62,581 nucleotides of DNA from Edaphobacter sp. (lineage in GTDB: Bacteria > Acidobacteriota > Terriglobia > Terriglobales > Acidobacteriaceae): the NCBI GenBank assembly GCA_025462645.1, contig JAOAPB010000025.1:1-62581 (forward strand). Reading direction: 5' to 3'. Positions 23,457-32,134 of this stretch are shown one piece after another. Below the pieces are notes generated by a model. The model worked only from the letters and a program-made list of their open reading frames with translations. It did no database searches and was not told the DNA's origin. Made by a program: the position numbers and the translations under genes. Within the stretch, counting starts at the first letter, position 1, and the number at the start of each line of letters is the position of its first letter.

Positions 23457-24637
23457 GCGCGCTCTCTACCTGCTTCCAGAGAAATAGGCACTTCCACCTT
23501 ATGTCCGCCAACTGACCAGATCTTCCAAAGCGGTCCAACGGTGAATAAAAACTTATATAGTCCCACTACGGCCGCAACATTCAAAGCCAATAGAGCACTG
23601 CCAGCAGACGCAAAACGGTGGATCGCCGGAATACGCACACGAAGCGCGAGCAATGCTGCCAGCCAGAAGATCCACTGTAACGCTGCCACCACGCTCCAAC
23701 CTTTCGAGGTTGCCCCCAGCCAACTGGAACTCACTAACAGCAGCACGAAAAAGTAAGGAACTATCAGTCGCAACAGCTTATGTGACACCAACTGGAAGAG
23801 AACTCGGTTGTGAAGGCTAAAAGCCCACGGCGCGCATGAGATCAATTGGTAGTTTCCCGCCAGCGTCCGCACCTTTCGTTGGAACTCTCCTGTGACCTTG
23901 CCAGGCCACGTATCGCTTACGCAAGCAGTTCGGTCCAGCACACTTCGATAACCTTGCCGAATAATTGCCAACGGCTGAAACATATCGTCGAGAATGATGC
24001 CTGGAGGAAATGAGGTCACCAACGCACGCCGTACGGCATAGAAACCACCATAGACCCCCACCGGCGAATCCCATGCGGCTTCACAGTTCCGTATCCACTG
24101 CTCATACTTCCAATAGACTCCGCTAACCGCTGACGCAGTCGCATCGTGGCCTTCGCTGTTCAATATCAGTTCGCCAGCGACACAACCTACAGCAGGGTCG
24201 GCAAAATTACTCAATAACTCCGGCAAAGCTCCTGGCGCAACTTTAGGGCGAATGTCGACGAACAAGAGGATCTCACTCGATGCGAGGGCAATCCCGTGAT
24301 TTAGAGCCGTCGCTTTTCCGCCCTGTTCTTCGAGAATGATTGTCCTCACGCGCACATCATTCACTTCGCCGAGGATCTCTGCCGTTCCATCAGTCGATCC
24401 ATCCGAGATAAGAATTACTTCGCGCACATAGACCGGATCGAGCGACGTCAAATGGTCGATCTGGCTATGTAACAGGTGAGCGCCATTATGGACAGCCATA
24501 ATCACGCTGACAGAAGAATCGACAGCACCTCTACGCCATGGATGCGGGCGCAAACGGGCCAGCAAAAACATAATGAATGGGTATCCCGCATACGTATAGC
24601 TGATCACGCCCAGCGAGATCCAGAAAGCCAATCTCAT
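23453..24637 (-). CDS. Membrane glycosyltransferase family 2
   Basis: A 394-residue inverting glycosyltransferase with one N-terminal helix, a GT-A catalytic domain and about four C-terminal helices. Motifs seen are SVIMAVHNGAHLL, ILISDGSTDGT (donor site), LLFVDIRPKVAPGAL in the DxD region, and IILDDMFQPLAI. It probably adds a sugar of the EPS repeat unit on undecaprenyl phosphate at the inner membrane. It overlaps the priming-transferase gene upstream and the AMP-ligase gene downstream by four bases each. Confidence 0.87.
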   Translation of the reverse strand: MRLAFWISLGVISYTYAGYPFIMFLLARLRPHPWRRGAVDSSVSVIMAVHNGAHLLHSQIDHLTSLDPVYVREVILISDGSTDGTAEILGEVNDVRVRTIILEEQGGKATALNHGIALASSEILLFVDIRPKVAPGALPELLSNFADPAVGCVAGELILNSEGHDATASAVSGVYWKYEQWIRNCEAAWDSPVGVYGGFYAVRRALVTSFPPGIILDDMFQPLAIIRQGYRSVLDRTACVSDTWPGKVTGEFQRKVRTLAGNYQLISCAPWAFSLHNRVLFQLVSHKLLRLIVPYFFVLLLVSSSWLGATSKGWSVVAALQWIFWLAALLALRVRIPAIHRFASAGSALLALNVAAVVGLYKFLFTVGPLWKIWSVGGHKVEVPISLEAGRERA

Positions 24638-26010
24638 TGCGCTCCTCGCCGCCGAAGGATCGTCTTAATTGTTTCAAACATAATCAGTAAGTCCAGCCCT
24701 AGCGACATGTGTTTGATGTAGTACAAGTCATATTCAAGCTTCTCGCGGCTCTCTGCCAGCGTCGCTCCATACCCATAGCGCACCTGAGCCCAACCCGTAA
24801 GGCCGGGACGAATCATATGCCGCAAATCGAAGTATGGGATCTGTTCGGAAAGCCATGGCACAAACTCAGGTCGCTCAGGCCGTGGTCCCACAAAGCCCAT
24901 ATCGCCCCGCAAAACATTCCAAAGCTGCGGCACCTCATCCAAACGTGTCTTCCGCATAAACATGCCCACGCGAGTTACACGAGGATCGTTCTTCGTCGCC
25001 CACTTGGCCCCGGCAACCTCAGCATCCGTCCGCATCGTACGAAATTTGTAGACCGTGAAGTTGTTTCCTCCAAGTCCCACCCGCGTCTGCCGAAAAAAGA
25101 CCGGTCCCGGAGAAGACAGCCGCACTAGCAACACAACGATCGGGAAAAAAGGCAGGAACATCAACAATCCTGCCGCAGCTGTCAAGGTAGAAACCAAGCG
25201 TCGTGCAATCTGCTGCGACGGTCTCACCCGAAATCCTTCCCCATAAATAAAACTGCTCGGACGGAGACCGTCCAAATGCAGCTTACCGGTAAGGCGTTCC
25301 AACAGAGTTCCAGACTCCTCTATTATCACGCCGTTGAATCGCAGCTTCAGCAGCTCACGAAGAGGCAACTCCCCGCGGCGATCCTCCAGTGCAACGATGA
25401 CACGATCGATTACTGGATTGGGTCCGCGAAAGGCCTCTAACGCAACCGAGAAAGCCTCTTTGCGCTCCGTCTTGTCGAACGAGACATTGTCATAGCCTAC
25501 AACCTCCATCCCCGCGTCCTTGCGCGTCCGTAGCGTCTCTACGATCAACTGTGCTCGTTCCCCGGCACCCAGAACATAGACCCGCTCCCTGAACATCTCG
25601 CGTCCTATAATCCACTCGTAGGCGCTACGCCATGCCACCAAAGCACCCGTCAGAAAGATTAGGCCCAACAACATCACATAGTGAGCGATGTCAGCCGCAG
25701 GAAATACATAGATCACCGCGGAGAGTAGAAACGATAGAAATCCAAGAACCAGCAGTAGGCGGAAATAAATCTCCCAGCGAGCAGAGATGCGCTGGGGTTC
25801 ATAGAGATCGAAGTAGTACGAGCAAAGTAACGTCAGCACCGTCAAACTAACGATCTTCAGTGCGCCATATTCATAGTTAAGTACGAGATACGTGTCCGGC
25901 CCAAGGACCATTGCCGTCGCCAGCAGAAATGATCCGCTTACAATCAGCGTCTCACACAGCAGCAGAATAATGGTTCGGGTTGGGTAGTACACGTTAAATA
26001 GCCGTATCAT
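24634..26010 (-). CDS. Undecaprenyl-phosphate sugar phosphotransferase, PEP-CTERM/EPS type
   Basis: Starts the EPS repeat unit by putting a sugar-1-phosphate on undecaprenyl phosphate. The 458 residues comprise four to five N-terminal membrane helices, a nucleotide-binding-like middle domain (VYVLGAGERAQLIVETL), one further helix and the catalytic bacterial sugar transferase domain with SPGPVFFRQTRVGLGGNNFTVYKFRTM, KTRLDEVPQLWNVLRGDMGFVGPRPERPEF and GLTGWAQVRYGYG. This order is typical of the EpsB-type enzymes of exosortase loci. Seventeen bases separate it from the kinase gene. Confidence 0.92.
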   Translation of the reverse strand: MIRLFNVYYPTRTIILLLCETLIVSGSFLLATAMVLGPDTYLVLNYEYGALKIVSLTVLTLLCSYYFDLYEPQRISARWEIYFRLLLVLGFLSFLLSAVIYVFPAADIAHYVMLLGLIFLTGALVAWRSAYEWIIGREMFRERVYVLGAGERAQLIVETLRTRKDAGMEVVGYDNVSFDKTERKEAFSVALEAFRGPNPVIDRVIVALEDRRGELPLRELLKLRFNGVIIEESGTLLERLTGKLHLDGLRPSSFIYGEGFRVRPSQQIARRLVSTLTAAAGLLMFLPFFPIVVLLVRLSSPGPVFFRQTRVGLGGNNFTVYKFRTMRTDAEVAGAKWATKNDPRVTRVGMFMRKTRLDEVPQLWNVLRGDMGFVGPRPERPEFVPWLSEQIPYFDLRHMIRPGLTGWAQVRYGYGATLAESREKLEYDLYYIKHMSLGLDLLIMFETIKTILRRRGAQ

Positions 26011-26027
26011 CGCGTCAATGACTCCTG

Positions 26028-26984
26028 TTAGTCTTTCGTGGCGTCATATCCGTAATAGCTCCCAACCTGGGGTTTGTCCAGAACGGCATTGAGCACGAAG
26101 CCCAGAAGATTCGCGGACTTCAACTCGCTCGCCGCACGCTGTGCGACGGGAAACTTTGTCACTCCTCCTCGAGCGACCAGCAGCACTCCATCGCAGGACC
26201 GCGACAGATTCACCGCATCCGATACGGGGAGCACAGGCGAAGAATCCACAATAATCCAGTCGAAATAAGGCGCTGCCATCTTGATCAATTCGCCAAACCG
26301 CGGATTACCGGAGAGATCAGCTGCCTTGTCTCCACCGTTCCCACCCGCGATAAAGGTGAGGTTCGGTAGAAATGCCTTACCCGGCATATCTTCTTCCGGA
26401 GCCTGCTCTGCCTGCTGCATGATCTCCTCAAGCCCTGCTTTCCCAGCTAGATAGTCTGCCAGTCCAGGCTGCGACTCGCAGCCCAGCAGCTCATGCAGGG
26501 TATAACGGCGCATGTCCCCATCGATCAACAACACCTTGCTGTTCTTATGCCGGGCCAGGCTTATTGCCAGATTCGTCGAGATGAAGCTCTTTCCCTCCTG
26601 CGGCAACCCGCTGCTCACAAGAATTGACTTCAATGGACTAATGTCACGGAGCTCATGGATTCTGGACCGCAGGCTTCGAAACTGTTCTACCGCCGGACCA
26701 CGTTCCAGCAGAGCTGGAAGTTGCATCAGAGATGGCGTCCACGGGCGTCTGACAATCCTGGTCAAATCAAGCGCACCCTCGCTCACTGCCAGCGGTAATG
26801 AAGCAGAAAAAAAATCTACCGCTTCAGGCGGGGAGGGAACATACTCAGCCACAGCTGCAGTCGGCGAGGGCCCAGCTACGGCAGCAACTCCGTCTGATTG
26901 CACCGGCATAAGGGGCTCACGTTCGCGCCGCTCTGGTTTCCGTTCCGCTTCTGCCTTTTGGAGTGCTTCATAAATACGGCTCAT
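26028..26984 (-). CDS. Tyrosine autokinase of the EPS/PEP-CTERM locus (BY-kinase)
   Basis: Cytoplasmic bacterial tyrosine kinase that works with the Wzz-like protein to control EPS chain length. The 318 residues start MSRIYEALQKAEAER, typical of this subfamily. The Walker A' motif is LVSSGLPQEGKSFISTNLA, Walker A is VLLIDGDMRR, and Walker B is DWIIVDSSPVLPVSDA. The short C-terminal tyrosine cluster is SYYGYD. An unusual Pro/Ala-rich linker lies at about 20-75. Its start codon overlaps the ATPase stop (ATGA). Confidence 0.92.
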   Translation of the reverse strand: MSRIYEALQKAEAERKPERREREPLMPVQSDGVAAVAGPSPTAAVAEYVPSPPEAVDFFSASLPLAVSEGALDLTRIVRRPWTPSLMQLPALLERGPAVEQFRSLRSRIHELRDISPLKSILVSSGLPQEGKSFISTNLAISLARHKNSKVLLIDGDMRRYTLHELLGCESQPGLADYLAGKAGLEEIMQQAEQAPEEDMPGKAFLPNLTFIAGGNGGDKAADLSGNPRFGELIKMAAPYFDWIIVDSSPVLPVSDAVNLSRSCDGVLLVARGGVTKFPVAQRAASELKSANLLGFVLNAVLDKPQVGSYYGYDATKD

Positions 26985-27913
26985 CGATCTTGCCTTCCCG
27001 TTGGTTCTCCATTGAAAGCTGTCATAAGATTGGGTGCATCTTCGCTTGTGCTCCGTGGTGCCTGCACTCCTCCGCCCATCGTCGCGGAAGAAATTAGGAA
27101 GGGCTGTGTCTCCAGTTCCAACTCGATGGCTACGCCTTCCACAATAGCCGGCGTCACCTGCTGCAACTGTTCCACGTAGGCCACGATCAGCGAGTGTTCA
27201 CACAGCAGGTTGATAATGCGCGGAATGCCCCGGCTGTACCGGTGTATGAGATCAAGCGCATCGAGCGAGAAGATGGGCCACGTGGCCCCGGCGATGCGTA
27301 GCCGTTCAGCGACATAGGCATGGGTCTGGCTCTCGGTCAGCGATTGAGTACGGCACCATAACGAAACCCGTTGCCTCAACTGGCGCACACTCGGATGTCG
27401 CAACTTCTCCTCAAGCTCCGGCTGTCCCGAGAGCACAATCTGCAACAGCTTCTCGGAAGAGGTCTCAAGGTTCGTCAGCAGTCGTATCTCTTCCAACAAG
27501 TCCCAGGAACAATTCTGTGCCTCATCGACCACCACCACACACGTCTCATCCATGCGAAACCGTTCAATCAACCAGCGATTCAGTTGGAGCAACATACCGG
27601 ACTTGGTCCGCGTCGTCGGCACAATACCAAAGTCGGTCAGCACGAACTCTAGAAAATCCAACACATCGAGGCGCGGGTTGAACACAAATGCCGTCGACAC
27701 TCGCCGCCCGCTGAAGGAAGCGAGGGCCCGCCTCAGCAGCGTCGTCTTTCCTGTGCCTACCTCTCCTGTCAGTACGGTGAAGCCCTTCCGTGCCGAGATC
27801 CCGTACTCCAGACACGCCAGTGCCTCGCGCGTATGCGGCATCATGTAGAGAAACCGCGGATCAGGACTCGTCCCAAACGGACCGTACTGCAGCTTGAAAA
27901 AGCTCTTATACAT
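26981..27913 (-). CDS. PEP-CTERM/exosortase-associated AAA ATPase (ExeA-like)
   Basis: An ATPase found in nearly all exosortase-EPS loci. It is thought to power or gate export or assembly, but its exact role is unknown. Walker A is TVLTGEVGTGKTTLLRRAL, Walker B is ETCVVVVDEAQNCSWDLLEEI, and sensor region LLQIVLSGQPELEEKL follows. The family normally begins M-Y-x-x-F-F, so the ATG at 27913 (MYKSFFKLQYGPF) is preferred. An upstream ATG at 27928 would add five residues and overlap the Wzz gene by 14 bases. About 310 residues, normal length. Confidence 0.9.
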   Translation of the reverse strand: MYKSFFKLQYGPFGTSPDPRFLYMMPHTREALACLEYGISARKGFTVLTGEVGTGKTTLLRRALASFSGRRVSTAFVFNPRLDVLDFLEFVLTDFGIVPTTRTKSGMLLQLNRWLIERFRMDETCVVVVDEAQNCSWDLLEEIRLLTNLETSSEKLLQIVLSGQPELEEKLRHPSVRQLRQRVSLWCRTQSLTESQTHAYVAERLRIAGATWPIFSLDALDLIHRYSRGIPRIINLLCEHSLIVAYVEQLQQVTPAIVEGVAIELELETQPFLISSATMGGGVQAPRSTSEDAPNLMTAFNGEPTGRQDR

Positions 27914-27914
27914 C

Positions 27915-29447
27915 TCACCCACCCGCATTCATCAGCGGTTTACCAGCCGCTGCGATCTCTGGCCGTCTCCGACCAAATATCCATCTTCGTTTTGTTGGCG
28001 CCGGCTCCATCTCACCGGAGTATCCGATGACCGCCAGTGTTGGCAGCTTCGTAAATGCCCATATATCCCGCTCGCTACGCAACGCCGTATCCCGATACTC
28101 TCTCCACGCCACAATCATCAGCCCTAGACAGAGCCCTGCAAATAAACCTGCTCCAGCAAACACGCCGCGCTTTGGAAACGAAGGTCCATCTGGAAGATTC
28201 GGCTCATCCATTACGCGAAATTGCTCGCCTTGCTGACGCTTCTCCAAGTCCGTTGCCATCTTGGACTGGTTCATCTTCTTTAGCAGTTCGTCATAAAACG
28301 CCTGTGCCGTCGTGTAGTCCCGTGTGATGTTTTTGTACTCTTCCTGCACCAGCGGGCTCGAGGAGATGCGGTCCTGATACACCCGGATCTGGCTCTGAAT
28401 CAGGGCCTGATCATGCTTCTTCTGCGTAATTCCCTGCTCCAGGGAACGAAGCTGTCCACGCAGTTGCTGCACGCTCAACGAGTCGGTGCGACTCGGCGTC
28501 GAAGCAGCCGGTACTGCCGCCGGTGGCGGAGCCTGCGCTATCTCCTGCCGAAGATTCTTGATCTTCCTCCGAACCGCGACCACATCCGGATAGTCATCTG
28601 TATAGCGCTTCGTCAGGTCCGCTTCCTCATTAAGGAGCGACTGCAACTCACCCTGTTGTGCCTGCGGCGCCATTCCGCCAGATGTTCCCTGTGCGCTCAT
28701 GCTCTGCTGTTGCGCCAGCATTGCCTCTTCGTAGCTCTTGTCCTGTTCCATTCGCGCCAACGCCTGGGTGGCAGCATCCAGTTGAGTATTCAGGCTCGTC
28801 AACATGTTCATGTTGGGAGCTTCTTCTCCCGGCAGCCTGCCGACATACTTCTGCTGGAAGGCCGCTAGTTTAGAGTCCTGATCATCCAGGTTGCGTTTCG
28901 CATCGGCGAGCTGCCCCTTTAGAAAGTCTTGGGTTCCCTCCACAGACTGCGATCGCGCACGTAGATTTTCATTCACGAACAGCGACGTAATCTCGCCACA
29001 CACAAGCTGTGCTGTACGTGCATCCGAAGCCTTGAACGAGATGAAGAAACCAGGCAGTCCCCCGGTCCGCGCCATCTCAGAGTGGATCGGCGTAATATTT
29101 ATGCTCTTTCGGGTCTGATCAATCCGGTCATCCATCGATGACTTGCCCGTGCCATAAAGATTGAAGCGCTCAATGATCGGCGTCAGTCGTGCACGGCTCA
29201 GGATCTGTTCCTTCATCGATGCTAGCCGCCCTGTCAGATCCTCCGAAACCACCGGCTTCACATAGTCATCCGGAACCTTCTGTTGTTCTACCAGCACCAG
29301 TGTCTGCGACAGGTATTGCGGAGATATCATAAACGTGATCGCGACCGCGATAATCGGCAGTATCACTGCCGGTATGGCGATCATCCACCATCTTCTCTTC
29401 AGAATGGCGCCGTAATCTTCCAACGTGAGCGCACGATGACCAAGCAT
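27915..29447 (-). CDS. Wzz-type polysaccharide chain-length determinant, PEP-CTERM locus family
   Basis: A 510-residue inner-membrane protein with an N-terminal helix (about 22-43), a large periplasmic part with long coiled-coil stretches (about 155-380, rich in Gln/Lys/Asp, for example QDSKLAAFQQKYVGRLPGEE) and a C-terminal helix (about 430-452). The proline-rich FPKRGVFAGAGLFAGLCLGL precedes and forms the second helix. It sets EPS chain length together with the kinase encoded two genes downstream. It lies ten bases after the beta-barrel gene. Confidence 0.92.
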   Translation of the reverse strand: MLGHRALTLEDYGAILKRRWWMIAIPAVILPIIAVAITFMISPQYLSQTLVLVEQQKVPDDYVKPVVSEDLTGRLASMKEQILSRARLTPIIERFNLYGTGKSSMDDRIDQTRKSINITPIHSEMARTGGLPGFFISFKASDARTAQLVCGEITSLFVNENLRARSQSVEGTQDFLKGQLADAKRNLDDQDSKLAAFQQKYVGRLPGEEAPNMNMLTSLNTQLDAATQALARMEQDKSYEEAMLAQQQSMSAQGTSGGMAPQAQQGELQSLLNEEADLTKRYTDDYPDVVAVRRKIKNLRQEIAQAPPPAAVPAASTPSRTDSLSVQQLRGQLRSLEQGITQKKHDQALIQSQIRVYQDRISSSPLVQEEYKNITRDYTTAQAFYDELLKKMNQSKMATDLEKRQQGEQFRVMDEPNLPDGPSFPKRGVFAGAGLFAGLCLGLMIVAWREYRDTALRSERDIWAFTKLPTLAVIGYSGEMEPAPTKRRWIFGRRRPEIAAAGKPLMNAGG

Positions 29448-29457
29448 AGTTGACTCC

Positions 29458-30792
29458 TTAAAACTCGCCGAGACGGGTTGATCTCGGCGCGAATGTTATT
29501 CCAATCCCAAATGTCTGCGAAAACCCGCTGAATGCATTTTGACCGACCGAAGCACTATTGATGGATTGATCCTGGGCGGAATAGCTCAAAAATCCGGACC
29601 AGGCCCGACCAAAACCGCGTGTCAGCTGTGCTCCGCCATAAAACGTCTGGGTTGCTCCATTCGTACTGGCGGGTACTGTTCCACTTGCTGGAGTCGTCGT
29701 TAACAGACCCGAGGTGCGCACATAGCTTCCGGTCACAGCGCCCATCCAGTTTCGTCCTAACGGTCGTCCAATCGAACCCATGATACTGTCGGACAACGCG
29801 CCTGCCTGTACCCCAGATCCGCCATTGACGCCGCGGCCATAGTGTATGCTCGTGTTCGTTAACCTCCGGGTGTAGGTGAAACCTATATCGGCAGCCAGGT
29901 TAAGGCGCGATGGAATCACCGAACCGCCGGAGCTGCTGATCCACTGCGGTCCCGCCGACGCATTCATCGAGAGCGACCGCGTCCACATCCGCTGGTACTG
30001 CAAATTTAAACCCTTCGTCTGAAAGGTCACGTTCCCCGGCAGATTGAGAAAGTTGTTTCCGGTGGTATCAAAGATCGAATAGACCGCATTTCCACTGACT
30101 GAACTACGTCCATCGATTCGGTGATTCAAAGCCACTTGTCCGGAGGTCTGCGTCGTATCCAGACCGCTGTTCCTGTCCAGAAAGTGCAATACCATCCAGT
30201 TCCCCGAACCGCTGACCGATGTCGCACCCGTCAGACGTCTCTCAACACTGCCGCTGAGTGCGTTGCTGATGCGGTTGCCTGAGAAAGTCAGCACTCCTCC
30301 TGCCGGTCCCTGTGCCGGCCCCGAGATCGGCTGTGATCCAATGTCGCCTACGCCGGGAATGCCGGACCATCCCGTGGTCGGCGACTGCGGCAAGTAGCTG
30401 AACGAATCCGAAACCCCGAAGATCCACCTCCCCTTGATCAGGCCCTGCGACACCGCGACATTCTGATATGTCGTCGTCCCCTGTCCAGACTGGTTCCCAA
30501 ACAGAACGCCTCCCGCAAAAACCATTGAAAAAGGAAGGTTTTTACTCGTCGACACGTAACCGACGTTACCCGACAGGTTTGTCGACTCCGTCACATTTCC
30601 TGAACCGAAGTATCCAATCTGTACGCTCTCCGAGGCAGTCAAAGCGTAATGGACCGTACCGTCAATCCACGACTGCACCGATCCCGAACTGCTCGGAGAA
30701 GCAACGGCGGTTGGTGCAGCCTGTCCATACGAGACAGCGTTCGTCAAAAACAACGTCGATATTGCGATCCACATCTTCATAGGGCATCTCAT
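29458..30792 (-). CDS. Outer-membrane beta-barrel protein of the EPS/PEP-CTERM locus
   Basis: A 444-residue protein with signal peptide (MKMWIAISTLFLTNAVSYGQA, cleavage after about 25). The rest consists of repeated strands of alternating polar and aromatic residues (for example WIFGVSDSFSYLP and WMVLHFLDRNSG), rich in Ser/Thr/Gly, ending in strands with FGIGITFAPR. This matches the family of barrel proteins encoded beside the Wza-like gene in exosortase loci. It may be part of the outer-membrane EPS pore. ATG 30792 overlaps the exporter gene by four bases. ATG 30780 is an alternative. Confidence 0.82.
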   Translation of the reverse strand: MRCPMKMWIAISTLFLTNAVSYGQAAPTAVASPSSSGSVQSWIDGTVHYALTASESVQIGYFGSGNVTESTNLSGNVGYVSTSKNLPFSMVFAGGVLFGNQSGQGTTTYQNVAVSQGLIKGRWIFGVSDSFSYLPQSPTTGWSGIPGVGDIGSQPISGPAQGPAGGVLTFSGNRISNALSGSVERRLTGATSVSGSGNWMVLHFLDRNSGLDTTQTSGQVALNHRIDGRSSVSGNAVYSIFDTTGNNFLNLPGNVTFQTKGLNLQYQRMWTRSLSMNASAGPQWISSSGGSVIPSRLNLAADIGFTYTRRLTNTSIHYGRGVNGGSGVQAGALSDSIMGSIGRPLGRNWMGAVTGSYVRTSGLLTTTPASGTVPASTNGATQTFYGGAQLTRGFGRAWSGFLSYSAQDQSINSASVGQNAFSGFSQTFGIGITFAPRSTRLGEF

Positions 30793-31460
30793 GGGACGAC
30801 GATCGTATCTCCCGGTTGGAGCTTGACACCCTCTGCATTATCGCCCTTTAGCGCCTGCTTATAGTTAAACGGAATCCTCTGCTGCTTACCCGCTTCACCA
30901 CGAAGGATGTAAATCTTCTTGGAATTTGCAAAGGGACTCAGTCCACCGGCAGCTGCAATAGCCTGTAACGGCGTCATGCCCGCAGCAAGCGTAATTGGCC
31001 CCACATGGCCCACCTCGCCCATCAAGTAGATTCGCTGGCTATTCACCGCCAGCACTACTACTGAAACGCTGGGCTCTTGCACGTACTTCTTCAGCTTCTG
31101 GGTAATCTCGTCCCCAAGCTGCATCGGAGTCCGTCCCGCCGCAGGCAGATCGCCCACTAAAACTAGCGAGATCATTCCATCGGGCCGCACTGGAAACGTA
31201 CCCGAGAGCGTTGGTTCTTTCCAGACCGTCACCTGTAGTGTGTCCTCTGGCCCAATAATGTAGTGGGCTACATCATTTACCCCCACTACATCAGTCGCAG
31301 ACGTCTGAGCCTTCGCCGGCATTGGAGCGCCAGCCGCCGGCACCTCCTTCGCTGGAGATGGTCTGGCGGCCTGGGCCGGCTTCGTCTGAGTCTCTTGGGC
31401 GATACCGGCTGCAGGTAGCCCAGGCAATACTGCAACAAGGAGCACATGAAGCCATTTCAT
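30789..31460 (-). CDS. Polysaccharide export protein (Wza/EpsE-like)
   Basis: Periplasmic/outer-membrane export protein. The start used is ATG 31460, preceded by GGAG at suitable distance and followed by the signal peptide MKWLHVLLVAVLPGLPAAGIAQ. A longer frame from 31619 adds 53 unlikely residues. After an Ala/Pro-rich linker the export domain starts YIIGPEDTLQVTVWKEPTLSG, followed by two SLBB-like units (VRPDGMISLVLVGDLPAAG; IYLMGEVGHVGPITLAAGMTPLQAIAAAGG). No lipobox cysteine was seen, unlike classical Wza. First gene of the eleven-gene EPS operon, preceded by a good sigma-54 promoter. Confidence 0.92.
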   Translation of the reverse strand: MKWLHVLLVAVLPGLPAAGIAQETQTKPAQAARPSPAKEVPAAGAPMPAKAQTSATDVVGVNDVAHYIIGPEDTLQVTVWKEPTLSGTFPVRPDGMISLVLVGDLPAAGRTPMQLGDEITQKLKKYVQEPSVSVVVLAVNSQRIYLMGEVGHVGPITLAAGMTPLQAIAAAGGLSPFANSKKIYILRGEAGKQQRIPFNYKQALKGDNAEGVKLQPGDTIVVP

Positions 31461-31852
31461 CGGATAGCTCCCATGCTTTATAAAGCGCTGGAACGATTTA
31501 TCCCATTTTGACCCATCCAATAAGGCTTGAGTCCCTTTTGTTGGTAAAGATGCTGATTCCACTTGTTCTGCAACCCCCTCCGGCGAATCGATCGCCCGTG
31601 CCTTTATTCGAACCGGCATTCACTTCCTGAACGGCAGACCCGATACTTATATATATGATGGGATATAGACCTTATCCGGAAATCTCTGCAACAAATTTCC
31701 CGCCATATCCGTCAAAACTCAGGACGTACAGGTTCGCATTCGGGAATTTCCGTCTCCTGTCCTTCCGAGCCACCAGCGCCTCGCTATCTGCTTTGCTATC
31801 TATTGTGAAGTCACAAGTCATGAGGATCCTTTAAGGACTTACTCATTTGACA

Positions 31853-31868
31853 TGCACCGCGAATGCCA
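31853..31868 (-). promoter_or_regulatory. Sigma-54 promoter of the EPS operon
   Basis: On the minus strand the sequence reads TGGCATTCGCGGTGCA. It has TGGCAT at -24 and TGCA at -12, with the exact GG-N10-GC spacing. It is about 390 bases before the exporter start at 31460, which leaves a long leader. It is the best sigma-54 match seen in the window. It fits control by the enhancer-binding proteins encoded at 3.8-6.9 kb. Confidence 0.65.
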
Positions 31869-31879
31869 AACCTTGCAGT

Positions 31880-31895
31880 GGGAAATATTTTTGCA
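31880..31895 (+). promoter_or_regulatory. Possible sigma-54 promoter of the exosortase operon
   Basis: GGGAAATATTTTTGCA on the plus strand has GG and GC with ten bases between them and a good TTTGCA -12 element, but the -24 box is GGGAA and not TGGCA. It lies 12 bases from the minus-strand site, back to back, and 240 bases before the exosortase start. A related stretch TGGGAAATGTTTTTCCC occurs at about 32020-32036. Confidence 0.3.
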
Positions 31896-32134
31896 ATTAG
31901 GTTGCAACAAATAGACATGTAGACTGTCTTGCAGCGTCCCATTGGCTGAATCTAAGCCGGAACCTGAAACAAACACCCCCGCAAGGGTACTCCCTTGGTA
32001 TGCAGATTGGCAGCACATGTGGGAAATGTTTTTCCCTTAGTAGATGATCGACTTCCACTTTTGTGAGACATACTCATAGAACGGTGACAAAGTAGCCCTA
32101 TTCCAGCGGCATGCAAATTGCATACAGGTGATTT

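Noticed and set aside
31461..31619. 53-residue N-terminal extension of the export protein
   Set aside because: It would bury the clear signal peptide at 31460, and the ribosome-binding site fits the inner start.
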